Source: Pseudomonas jinjuensis (GTDB lineage: Bacteria > Pseudomonadota > Gammaproteobacteria > Pseudomonadales > Pseudomonadaceae). From it: a DNA stretch of 64,000 bases. Position 1 is the stretch's first letter, and the number at the start of each line of letters is the position of its first letter. The DNA lies in the NCBI RefSeq assembly GCF_900103845.1, contig NZ_FNIJ01000020.1:1-64000 (forward strand). The letters are read 5' to 3'. A program made the position numbers and the translations under genes. Below, piece by piece: positions 50,147-58,741 of the stretch. The notes beneath the pieces were generated by a model, which was given only the letters and a program-made list of their open reading frames with translations, made no database searches and had not been told where the DNA came from.

Positions 50147-51737
50147 CCTGCCGGATCAGATCCGCCGCCCGCTCGCCGATCATGATCGCCGTGGCGTTGG
50201 TGTTCCCCGAGATCAGTAGCGGCATCACCGACGCATCGGCCACGCGCAACCCGTCGATGCCATGCACGCGCAACTGCATGTCCACCACCGCGTTCTCGTC
50301 GCTGCCCATCCGGCAGGTTCCCACCGGATGGTGTCCGGTGGTGCCGGCGCGGCGCGCGTAATCGAGCAGGGCATCCGGCGTGCTCGCCGCCGGGCCGGGA
50401 TAGATCTCGCCTTCGGTGATCGCCGCCAGCGCGGGCGATGCGGCGATGCGGCGGGCCCAGAGCATGCCGGCGCAGGTGGTTTCGATGTCGTAGTCGGTGG
50501 ACAGGTAGTTCATGGCGATGCGCGGACTGGCCAGCGGGTCGGCCGAACTGAGGCTGATGCTCCCGCGTGAGGTCGGTCGGCAGACGTTGGGCGCCAGGGT
50601 GTAGCCGGGGAAGCGGTGCAGCTTCTTGGCGTCGGAATCGAAGTCGCCGGACAGCGGCAGCATGTGGTACTGCAGGTCCGGCCGGTCCAGCTCGGGACGG
50701 CTCCTGATGAACGCCCCGGCCTCGGCGGCGGGCATGGTCATCACGCCGCGCTTGTGCAGCAGGTAGGTCATCACCGAAGGCAACAGCCCGAGGCCGCTGA
50801 GGTTGCGGTTCACCGACGGTTGGCCTGGCTTCAGCCGCCACATCATCGGCACTACGAGATGGTCCTGCAGATTGGCGCCGACCCCGGGAACATGCCGCCG
50901 CACGGCGATGCCATGACGTTGCAGCTCAGCCGCCGGACCGATGCCGGAGAGCATCAGCAGCTGCGGGGAAACCACCGCGCCGGCGCAGAGGATCACCTCG
51001 CGGCGCGCCTGGACGCTCACCCGCGAGCCGCCATCGAGATATTCGACGCCACTGGCGCGCTGTCCATCGAGCAGCACGCGGGTAACCCGCACCCCCGTTC
51101 GCAGCACGAGATTGCCGCGGCCAGCCGCCGGACGCAGGTAGGCATGAGCCGCCGAACAGCGGCGCACGCCGGTGCTGGTGGTCTGGTAGTAGCCGACGCC
51201 TTCCTGCCGGGCGCCGTTGAAGTCGTCGGTGCGCGGAATCCCGGCCTGCTCGGCGGCGGCGATGATCGCGGCGCTGAGCGGGGAGGGCGATACCAGGTTG
51301 GAGACCGCCAGCGGCCCGTCCTGGCCGTGCCCGGCACCCTGCAGGAACAGGTTGCCCTCGGAGCGGCGGAAGTACGGCTCGACATCCGCCCAGCCCCAGC
51401 CCGGCGCCGTCGCGGCCCAGTCGTCGTAATCCTCGCGCTGGCCGCGCACGTAGAGCAGGCCGTTGATCGCCGAGCTGCCGCCGAGCACCTTGCCGCGCGG
51501 CAGCGGGATTTTCCGGCCGCCGAGTTCGGGCTCGGCATCGGTTTCGTAGGACCAGTTGAAGCGGTGCCCGGCCCCGGTGGTCACGCCCCAGCCGGCGGGC
51601 ATGTCGATCAGCAGGCTGCGGTCGCGTTCGCCGGCTTCCAGCAGCAGCACGCTGGCCGAGCTGTCCTCGGACAGGCGCGCCGCCAGCGCACAACCCGCGC
51701 TGCCGGCGCCGACGATGATGTAGTCATGGCTTTCCAT
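50142..51737 (-). CDS. GMC-family FAD-dependent alcohol oxidoreductase
   Basis: A 531-residue GMC enzyme (choline/alcohol dehydrogenase type): FAD motif YIIVGAGSAGCALAARLSED, GMC signature GKVLGGSSAINGLLYVRGQR, second signature GAVVSPQLLMLSGIGPA and the catalytic HHPVGTCRMG and SGNTNATAIM region. It oxidises a primary or secondary alcohol. It is translated after the alkylsulfatase in a two-gene operon, so its substrate could be the alcohol freed by desulfation. GGAG precedes the ATG, 16 bases after the sulfatase stop. Confidence 0.85.
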   Translation of the reverse strand: MESHDYIIVGAGSAGCALAARLSEDSSASVLLLEAGERDRSLLIDMPAGWGVTTGAGHRFNWSYETDAEPELGGRKIPLPRGKVLGGSSAINGLLYVRGQREDYDDWAATAPGWGWADVEPYFRRSEGNLFLQGAGHGQDGPLAVSNLVSPSPLSAAIIAAAEQAGIPRTDDFNGARQEGVGYYQTTSTGVRRCSAAHAYLRPAAGRGNLVLRTGVRVTRVLLDGQRASGVEYLDGGSRVSVQARREVILCAGAVVSPQLLMLSGIGPAAELQRHGIAVRRHVPGVGANLQDHLVVPMMWRLKPGQPSVNRNLSGLGLLPSVMTYLLHKRGVMTMPAAEAGAFIRSRPELDRPDLQYHMLPLSGDFDSDAKKLHRFPGYTLAPNVCRPTSRGSISLSSADPLASPRIAMNYLSTDYDIETTCAGMLWARRIAASPALAAITEGEIYPGPAASTPDALLDYARRAGTTGHHPVGTCRMGSDENAVVDMQLRVHGIDGLRVADASVMPLLISGNTNATAIMIGERAADLIRQA

Positions 51738-51753
51738 GTCAGGTGCTCCGCGC

Positions 51754-53718
51754 TCAGGGTTCGATGATGTTGAATTCGAGTTGCGGGTTCTCGATCAGCC
51801 CGGCCAGCGTGGTCAGCGCGGCGAGGTCCTGGCCCTGCTCGATCAGGCCGTGGGCGACCGCCTGGTCCACCGGCATCCCGGCCAGCAGCACCGCCAGCAG
51901 GCCGTTGAGCTGCGCCCTGATGGTCGGCAGCTGCGCGTCGCTGGCGTCCTGGCGATGCACCAGCACGGAGTTGTGCACGGTCACCAGCACCTGGTCGCCG
52001 CGGTCGCTGACCTGCAGGTTGAAGCCGGTCTGCTTGCCGGCGGCCCTGGCCGGATCGAGGCGGGTGGCGAGCAGGTCGAGCAGGTCGCCGGTGCTGGCGG
52101 CGGCCACCAGTTCGTTGCGCTTGGCGCCGGCGAACTTGTGCACGCCGCCGTTGCGCAGTTCCATCGCGCCGGTCAGGTAGATGTTGCGCCATACCGCGCT
52201 CTGCGCCTGGTAGCCGAGCTGTTCGTAGGCATCGGCGAGCACTCCGCGTGCGGCTTTCGATTGCGGATCGGCGAACACCAGGTGGTTGCCCAGCTCGGCG
52301 GCCCAGCGGTAGTCGCCCTTGTCCATGGCGGCGCGAACCTGCTTCAGCGCGGCGTCGGCGCCACCCAGCGCGGCGACGTAGCGCTTCGCCCGTGCCACCG
52401 GCGGCTGGCGGTCGAGGTCGGCGGGGATGCCGTCGTACCAGCCCATGTACTTCTGGTAGACCGCCTTGGCGTTGTGCTTGAGCGTCCCGTAGAAGCCGCG
52501 GTTGTACCAGAGCCGCGACAGCTCGGCGGGCAGCGTCAGGTTCTCGGCGATCTCGTCCGGGGTCATGCCGAGGTTCATCATGCGCACGCTCTGGTCGTGC
52601 AGGAACTTGTAGGTGTCGCGCTGGTTGCCGAGGAAGTCGTGCACCTCGCCCTTGCCGAAGCGCGGCCAGTGGTGGGTCATGAACACCAGTTCGGCGTCGC
52701 CGAACTTGTCCTGCGCCTCGGTCAGGTAGTCGGCCCAGGCCTTGGCGTCGCGTACCTCGGCGCCGCGCAGGGTGAGCACGTTGTGCAGCGAGCTGGTGGC
52801 GGTCTCGGCGCTGCACAGCGCCTTGTAGCGCGGGATGTAGAAGTTGAACTCGGTGGGCGCCTCGGCCCCCGGGGTGAGCTGGAAGACGATCTCCAGCCCG
52901 TCCACGGTCAGCCGCTGCATCGGCTCGCTGATGGTCCTGGTCGGCGGAATCAGGCTGTACTGGCCGAAGGCGACGAACGGCCCCATGCCGAGGCCGACCT
53001 TGCCGCGCTCGCCCGGCGGCAGTTCCAGGCCGAACTGGTAGAAGCCGCGCCGGCCCATGGCGTTGCCGGCGAGTATCCATTCCTGCACCAGCTCCTTCAT
53101 GAAGCCCACCGGGGCGATCACCGGGATTTCGCCGCTGGCGACCTTCTGCGCATCGACGATGCCGCCGACCCCGGCGAAGTGGTCGCTGTGCGGGTGGGTG
53201 TAGATCACCGCCGTCACCGGCTTGTCGCCGACGTGCTGGCGCAGCAGCTCCAGCGCGGCCCTGGAGGCGTCTCCCGAGGTCAGCGGGTCGACCACGATGT
53301 AGCCATTGTCGGACTGGATGAAGGTGATGTTCGACACATCGAAGCCGCGCACCTGGTAGATGCCGTCGGTGACCTTGAACAGCCCGTGCTTCGCCGCCAG
53401 CCGGCTGTGCTCCCACAGCGCCGGGTCGACGCTGGCCGGCGCCTTGCCCTCGATGAAGGCGTAGCTGTTCAGGTCGGCGCTCGGCTTGCCGTCGGCCTGC
53501 AGTATCTGCGGCTTCGCCCGGGTGGCGATGAAGCCGCGGCTGGCGAAGTCCTCTTCTTTCGCCAGGTCCTTCGGCAGGGCGGCGAGGGCGGCGGCGTGGC
53601 GCTGTTCGGTGAAGGAACTGGGCGCCTTGCCGGCTTCGTCGGCGGACGCGGGGATTGCCAGCCAGCCCAGGCTGGCGATGGCGGTGGCGAGCAGGAGTGC
53701 GGAAGAGCGGGGCTGCAT
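51754..53718 (-). CDS. SdsA1-like alkylsulfatase (metallo-beta-lactamase fold, secreted)
   Basis: A 654-residue protein with a signal peptide (SSALLLATAIASLGWLAIPA then SADEA). The metal motif is THPHSDHFAG (His175, His177, Asp179, His180), followed by VIAPVGFMKELVQEWILAGN, an AETATSSLHNVLTLRGAEVR block, the dimerisation helices and a C-terminal SCP2-like domain (LDLLATRLDPARA onward). Length and order fit P. aeruginosa SdsA1 and Pisa1, which hydrolyse primary or secondary alkyl sulfates. Start: the ATG at 53718 has GAGG at good spacing and begins the signal peptide; an in-frame ATG at 53781 does not. A regulon element sits 61 bases upstream, so a steroid sulfate is an attractive substrate. 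Confidence 0.85.
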   Translation of the reverse strand: MQPRSSALLLATAIASLGWLAIPASADEAGKAPSSFTEQRHAAALAALPKDLAKEEDFASRGFIATRAKPQILQADGKPSADLNSYAFIEGKAPASVDPALWEHSRLAAKHGLFKVTDGIYQVRGFDVSNITFIQSDNGYIVVDPLTSGDASRAALELLRQHVGDKPVTAVIYTHPHSDHFAGVGGIVDAQKVASGEIPVIAPVGFMKELVQEWILAGNAMGRRGFYQFGLELPPGERGKVGLGMGPFVAFGQYSLIPPTRTISEPMQRLTVDGLEIVFQLTPGAEAPTEFNFYIPRYKALCSAETATSSLHNVLTLRGAEVRDAKAWADYLTEAQDKFGDAELVFMTHHWPRFGKGEVHDFLGNQRDTYKFLHDQSVRMMNLGMTPDEIAENLTLPAELSRLWYNRGFYGTLKHNAKAVYQKYMGWYDGIPADLDRQPPVARAKRYVAALGGADAALKQVRAAMDKGDYRWAAELGNHLVFADPQSKAARGVLADAYEQLGYQAQSAVWRNIYLTGAMELRNGGVHKFAGAKRNELVAAASTGDLLDLLATRLDPARAAGKQTGFNLQVSDRGDQVLVTVHNSVLVHRQDASDAQLPTIRAQLNGLLAVLLAGMPVDQAVAHGLIEQGQDLAALTTLAGLIENPQLEFNIIEP

Positions 53719-53778
53719 CGGAGTGCCTCGGTGCTTGTTGTTGTTTTGTCGCAAGCATCCACGAAGCGGCGGCCGAAG

Positions 53779-53797
53779 CATGGTCCGTTGGGACTAG
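53779..53797 (-). promoter_or_regulatory. Putative regulon element upstream of the alkylsulfatase operon
   Basis: The minus strand reads CTAGTCCCAACGGACCATG, one base off in the conserved right end. It points to the sulfatase 61 bases away. Confidence 0.65.
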
Positions 53798-53834
53798 GCA
53801 GGCGAGGGCGGCGCCGCGAATTGCCCTGGACGGG

Positions 53835-53853
53835 GTAAGCCGTTTGGACGATG
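53835..53853 (+). promoter_or_regulatory. Putative regulon element upstream of the second YCF48 gene
   Basis: GTAAGCCGTTTGGACGATG points right, about 145 bases before the YCF48 start at 53998. It resembles the copy before the first YCF48 gene (CCGTTTGGACG in both). Confidence 0.6.
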
Positions 53854-53997
53854 TCCACCGGGGCGATCCGGTAGAGCATCGATTCAACAGGGGCGACAGG
53901 CCGACCGGCCGCCGTCCCCCACGGGTGGTACCGGCCATTACAACAAGAAAGGAAGAGCGTCCCGCGTGCAGGGCGTCCTCCCGAGATGGATTGCGTT

Positions 53998-54972
53998 ATG
54001 AGCAAACTGATTGGTTACGCCTTTTGCCTCTTCGTGGCGACCCTGGTCGCATTCGCCTTCTCGCCCCGCAGCGAGGGCGCCCGCCAGCCGGCGCAGGTCG
54101 ACCTGACGCGGGTGCAGATCAACGACCTGGTGCGCTTCGACGGTGGCATGGTCGCCGTCGGCGAGCGCGGGCTCATCGTCAGGAGCAGCGATGACGGCAA
54201 GACCTGGCAGAGCCGCCGCAACGACGACGAGCTGCCGATCACCCTCACCGGTGTCATCGACCTGGGCGACGGGGCGCTGCTCGCGGTGGGCCACGACGGC
54301 CTGATCCTGCGCAGCGCCGATGCCGGCGATTCCTGGACGGTGGTCCAGCACGACGGCGAGACCGGCGAGCCGCTGCTTGGCGCCTGGAGTGGCGACGGCA
54401 GGCAGGTCTACGCCTTCGGCAGCTTCGGCAAGTTCCTGGTTTCGAAGGACGGCGGCCGGACCTGGGCCCCCGGCGAACTGCCGATTTCCGGCCAGCACCT
54501 CAACGACATGGCCGGCAGCGCCGATGGCCGCCGCATGATAGTCGGCGAAGTCGGCCTCGTGCTGCGCAGCCAGGACGGCGGCGCCAACTGGGAGCAGATC
54601 GAACCCTTCTACAGCGGCTCGCTGTTCGGCGTGGCGCAGCTCGCCGGCAGCCACTGGGTCGCCTATGGCATGCGCGGCAACGTGTTCGTCACCGCCGACG
54701 ACGGCCGCAGCTGGACCCAGGTGCGCCTGTCGCACAAGTTGCCGCTCTACGGCCATGCGAAGAACGGCGACGGCGTGGTGATCGTCGGCACCGGTGGCGC
54801 CGAGGTGCGCCTCGATGGCGAAGGCCGCCTGCTGAGCAGCGGTTTCCTCGGCGGAGTCGGCACCCTGACCTCGGCCGTCATGCTGCCTGGCGGCAAGCTG
54901 TTCGTCGCCGGCCAAAGCGGGCTGCTGCAGGAACGCGACGTCCTGCAACTTGCCGCCAGCGCGAAGAAGTAA
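53998..54972 (+). CDS. YCF48 / BNR-repeat beta-propeller protein 2
   Basis: A 324-residue paralogue of the protein at 22532: anchor LIGYAFCLFVATLVAFAFSP, then blades VAVGERGLIVRSSDDGKTW, LAVGHDGLILRSADAGDSW and IVGEVGLVLRSQDGGANW. I align its start with the other copy at the ATG at 53998; an ATG at 53986 would add four residues. A short GTG-started frame (53966) ends on a TGA overlapping this ATG. The gene is followed by an RND transporter and LuxR genes in the same order as in the left lobe. Confidence 0.8.
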   Translation: MSKLIGYAFCLFVATLVAFAFSPRSEGARQPAQVDLTRVQINDLVRFDGGMVAVGERGLIVRSSDDGKTWQSRRNDDELPITLTGVIDLGDGALLAVGHDGLILRSADAGDSWTVVQHDGETGEPLLGAWSGDGRQVYAFGSFGKFLVSKDGGRTWAPGELPISGQHLNDMAGSADGRRMIVGEVGLVLRSQDGGANWEQIEPFYSGSLFGVAQLAGSHWVAYGMRGNVFVTADDGRSWTQVRLSHKLPLYGHAKNGDGVVIVGTGGAEVRLDGEGRLLSSGFLGGVGTLTSAVMLPGGKLFVAGQSGLLQERDVLQLAASAKK

Positions 54973-54982
54973 GGAGATGAAC

Positions 54983-57367
54983 ATGCGCAACTCTGGTATC
55001 GAGCGCGGCGTCGAGCGGATCGCGGACAGGCTGCTCGCCTGGCGCAGGCCCCTGCTCGCGCTGTTCCTGCTGGCGACCCTGGCTCTGGGCTACAGCGCCA
55101 CCCATGTGAAGCTGGACCCCGGCTTCAACAAGCAGATTCCGGTCTCCCACCCGTTCATGCAGAACTTCCTGCATTACAGCCAGATCTTCTCGGGCGCCAA
55201 CAGCATCCTGGTGAGCGTGCGCTGGAAGGGCGAGGGCGACATCTACAACCCCGAATTCCTCAAGACCCTGCGCGACGTCACCGACGAGGTGTTCTTCATC
55301 CCCGGCGTGCGCCGCTCCAGCGTGCGCTCGCTGTTCACCCCGGACGTGCGCTTCATCGAGATCACCGAGGAAGGCTTCTGGGGCGACGTGGTGGTTCCGC
55401 CGCACTACAGCGGCACGCCCGAGGACCTGGCGAAGGTGCGCGGCAACACCGCGCGTTCCGGGCAGATCGGCCGGCTGGTGGCCAACGACCTGAAGGCCGC
55501 GCTGGTGCGCGCCGACCTGCAGGAGATCAACCCGGAAACCGGCGAGCGGGTGTCCTACGTGGAGATCGCCAACCGCCTCGAAACGATCCGCAAGCGCTTC
55601 GACAACGAGCGCATCGAGCTGAACATCGTCGGCTACTCCAAGCTGGTGGGCGACGTGGTCGACGGGCTGTTCGAGGTGATGGGCTTCTTCCTGATGGCCT
55701 TCGTCATCACCGCCGTGCTGCTCTGGCTGTACTGCCGCTCGCTGAAGATCACCCTGGTGTCGCTGGTGGTGGCCCTGCTGCCGGTGGTCTGGCTGCTCGG
55801 CCTGCTGCCGCTGTTTGGCCTCGGCATCGACCCGATGTCGATCCTGGTGCCGTTCCTGATCTTCTCCATCGGCGTGTCCCACGCGGTGCAGATGACCAAT
55901 GCCTGGAAGCTCGACGTGCTGGCCGGCAGCGATTCGGTGCAGGCGGCGAAGACGGCGTTCTGCCGGATCTTCATCCCCGGCGCCCTGGCGCTGCTGATGA
56001 ACGCGCTGGGATTCGCGGTGATCATGCTGATCGACATCCCGATCGTCCACGAACTGGGCATGACCGCCTGCATCGGCGTGCTGCTGATGATCATCACCAA
56101 CAAGCTGATGCTGCCGATCATCATTTCCTACCTGACGCTGGAGCCCGGTTCCACCCGCCCCGGCCAGCGCATCACGGGACGCCGGCATCGCCTGTGGTGG
56201 GCACTGTCGGCGCTGGCCACCCCCGGCCCGGCGCTCGCGGTGTTCGCCATCAGCGTCGCGCTGCTGGCAGCCGGCGCCTGGAAGAGCCGCGACCTGGTGG
56301 TCGGCGACGTCGGCGTCGGCGCCCCGGAGCTGCGCGACGACTCCCGCTACAACCATGACAACCGCAACATCGTCGAACGCTATTCCATCGGCCTCGATGT
56401 GCTGGCCGTCTACCTGGAAGCCCCCGGCATCCAGGAAGCCTGTCTCGACCCGGACGTGATGCGCGCCGTCGAGGAGCTGGACTTCCGCGCGCGCAGCATC
56501 AGGGGCGTGCAGTCGGTGCAGAGCGTGGCGGGGATGGGCAAGGTCAACATCGCCGGCAACAACGAGGGCAATCCGCGCTGGGCGGCGATTCCGGGCAGCA
56601 GCCGCGGCCTGCAGCCGGGCTCGCTGGCGTACTCCAGCGCCAACGGGCTGGTGCTCGACGGCTGCCAGACCCAGCAGGTGCTGATCTTCCTGGCCAACCA
56701 CGAAGGTTCGACCATCAGCCACGTGGTCGGCGAGGTGCAGCGCATCCTTGCCGACATCGAGCAGCCCAAGGTCCGGTTCAAGCTGGCCGGCGGCAACATC
56801 GGCGTGATGGCGGCCTCCAACGAGGCGGTCAAGCATGCCGAGGTGCAGATGCACGGCGCGCTGCTGCTGTCGGTGGCGCTGTTCTGCTGGCTGACCTTCC
56901 GCTCGGTGCGCGCGGTGCTCTGCATCATCACCCCGCTGGCGATAGTCGCGACCCTGTGCAACGCGGTGATGGCGAGCCTCGGCATCGGCCTCAAGGTCGC
57001 CACGCTGCCGGTGCTGGCCCTCGGCGTCGGGGTCGGCGTCGACTACGGCATCTACCTCTACGAACGCATGCAGCACGAGCTGGCCACCGGCAAGCCGCTG
57101 CGCGAGGCGTTCTACGAAGCCATGTGCCAGCGCGGCACGGCGGCGCTGTTCACCGCCTTCACCATGTCCATCGGCGTCGGCACCTGGGCCTTCGCGCCGC
57201 TGAAGTTCCAGGCCGACATGGGCATCCTTCTGGCCTTCATGTTCCTGGTCAACGTGTTCGGCGCGATCTTCCTGCTGCCGGGCCTGGCCGCCTGGTTCCA
57301 CCGCTCGAAGCGCCTGGTGGCGGTGCAGCCGCCGGTGTCCTGGCAACCGGCGACGGCGAGGCGATAG
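54983..57367 (+). CDS. MMPL/RND-family inner-membrane transporter 2
   Basis: A 794-residue paralogue of the transporter at 23514 with the same layout: helix PLLALFLLATLALGYSAT, periplasmic loop with KLDPGFNKQIPVSHPFMQNF, bundle VVWLLGLLPLFGLGIDPMSI, IFSIGVSHAVQMTNAW, and second half VGVGVDYGIYLYERMQHELA. The missing acidic residue in the first half is shared with copy 1. AAGGAG fits the ATG at 54983; an ATG at 54977 directly abuts the site. Confidence 0.85.
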   Translation: MRNSGIERGVERIADRLLAWRRPLLALFLLATLALGYSATHVKLDPGFNKQIPVSHPFMQNFLHYSQIFSGANSILVSVRWKGEGDIYNPEFLKTLRDVTDEVFFIPGVRRSSVRSLFTPDVRFIEITEEGFWGDVVVPPHYSGTPEDLAKVRGNTARSGQIGRLVANDLKAALVRADLQEINPETGERVSYVEIANRLETIRKRFDNERIELNIVGYSKLVGDVVDGLFEVMGFFLMAFVITAVLLWLYCRSLKITLVSLVVALLPVVWLLGLLPLFGLGIDPMSILVPFLIFSIGVSHAVQMTNAWKLDVLAGSDSVQAAKTAFCRIFIPGALALLMNALGFAVIMLIDIPIVHELGMTACIGVLLMIITNKLMLPIIISYLTLEPGSTRPGQRITGRRHRLWWALSALATPGPALAVFAISVALLAAGAWKSRDLVVGDVGVGAPELRDDSRYNHDNRNIVERYSIGLDVLAVYLEAPGIQEACLDPDVMRAVEELDFRARSIRGVQSVQSVAGMGKVNIAGNNEGNPRWAAIPGSSRGLQPGSLAYSSANGLVLDGCQTQQVLIFLANHEGSTISHVVGEVQRILADIEQPKVRFKLAGGNIGVMAASNEAVKHAEVQMHGALLLSVALFCWLTFRSVRAVLCIITPLAIVATLCNAVMASLGIGLKVATLPVLALGVGVGVDYGIYLYERMQHELATGKPLREAFYEAMCQRGTAALFTAFTMSIGVGTWAFAPLKFQADMGILLAFMFLVNVFGAIFLLPGLAAWFHRSKRLVAVQPPVSWQPATARR

Positions 57368-57370
57368 GCG

Positions 57371-58606
57371 ATGCCTTCGGCCGGTTCCACCGGGATCACG
57401 TCCGGGCAGCCGCAGGTGCCGGAGCTGGACAGCTACGACCATCTGCTCGGCTGCCTGTACGACGCGGCCATGGGCGAGCAGAGCTGGAGCGTCTGCCTGG
57501 AACTCATCCGCGAGATGTTCCAGGCCAACTACGTGACCCTGATCCTGCGCGCGCCGGACGGCAGCTCGGAAAAGGGCCTGATGATCGTGCGGGGCGACAT
57601 CGAGGGGCAGGGCGCCATCACCTGGCTGGCCTATCCCCACGGTTCCTCGCCCTTCGCCCACGCGCGGGCCAACGAAGTGTTCACCGTGGGCGACATGATG
57701 GCCGAGAGCGCCTGGGTCAACAGCGAATACTTCCGCGAGTACTGCACGCCGCAGGGCGTGTTCCATGTGCTCGGGGTCGACATAGTGCCGCCCGGCGGCG
57801 GCCGCTTCCGCTTCCGCATCACCCGGCCGCGCACGGCGCGCGATTTCAGCGCCGCCGAGAAGGCCCTGTGCGAGCGGCTGATCCCCCATCTCAGCCGGGT
57901 GCTGCAGATGCATGGCCTGCTGGGGCGCTCCGAGTCGCTGAACTCGCTCTACGCACAGACCATCGGTCGCCTGTCCATCGCCACCCTGGTGCTGGACGAG
58001 AGCGGACGCATCCTCGAACGCAACCCCACCGCGCGGCGCATGCTCGCCGAAGGCGACGGCCTGCGCGTGACCGGCGGGCGCCTGGAGGCCTGCAACCCCG
58101 GCGACAACCGGCGGCTCTACCAGGTGCTGCGCGCCGCCCTCGGGCGCAGGCCGGATGGCGGGGCGGTGGCGCCCGAGGCGCTGTCCATCGGCCGCCCGTC
58201 CGGCCAGGCCAGCCTGGGCCTGGTGGTGGAGAGCGTGCCGCAGCAGGAATGGGCGGACAGCAAGGAACGCCCGGCGCTGGTGGTGTACGTGCGCGATGCG
58301 GTGGGCAAGCCGCTCTTGAGCACGGCGATGACCCGCAAGGTGTTCGGCTTCACGCCCTCGGAAACCAGCCTGGCGATGGAGCTGGCCAACGGCCTGTCGC
58401 TGGAGGAGGCCGCCAATGCCCTGGGCATCCGCCGCAACACGGCGCGCGCGCACCTGCGCTCGATCTTCTGCAAGACCGGCGTGCGCCGGCAGACGGAGCT
58501 GGTACGGATGCTCCTCAACAGTATCGTCAGCCTGGGTTCCGACTTCGAGCAGTCGGCGCGCCGGGCCGCCCAGGGAGGGCCAGGCGTCGCCGGATCGGCG
58601 GTCTGA
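57371..58606 (+). CDS. LuxR-type transcriptional regulator 2
   Basis: A 411-residue regulator with the same architecture as the one at 26032: sensor part with LIREMFQANYVTLILRAPDG and LGRSESLNSLYAQTIGRLSI, then the LuxR helix-turn-helix FTPSETSLAMELANGLSLEE, LGIRRNTARAHLRSIFCKTG, VRRQTELVRM. It begins three bases after the transporter stop, so the transporter and its likely regulator are co-translated. No receiver domain or autoinducer-binding domain is recognisable. Confidence 0.82.
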   Translation: MPSAGSTGITSGQPQVPELDSYDHLLGCLYDAAMGEQSWSVCLELIREMFQANYVTLILRAPDGSSEKGLMIVRGDIEGQGAITWLAYPHGSSPFAHARANEVFTVGDMMAESAWVNSEYFREYCTPQGVFHVLGVDIVPPGGGRFRFRITRPRTARDFSAAEKALCERLIPHLSRVLQMHGLLGRSESLNSLYAQTIGRLSIATLVLDESGRILERNPTARRMLAEGDGLRVTGGRLEACNPGDNRRLYQVLRAALGRRPDGGAVAPEALSIGRPSGQASLGLVVESVPQQEWADSKERPALVVYVRDAVGKPLLSTAMTRKVFGFTPSETSLAMELANGLSLEEAANALGIRRNTARAHLRSIFCKTGVRRQTELVRMLLNSIVSLGSDFEQSARRAAQGGPGVAGSAV

Positions 58607-58741
58607 ATAATGGCTATGCGCCCTGCGCGCGCTTCGCTAGATTAATGGGCGCCCCGACGGACCGCCGGGAGCCCTGCCAATAAGAACAAGCCAGCGGCTG
58701 AATGGAATTCAGCTTCATGGCCCAGGAAAAAGGTAAGCAGC

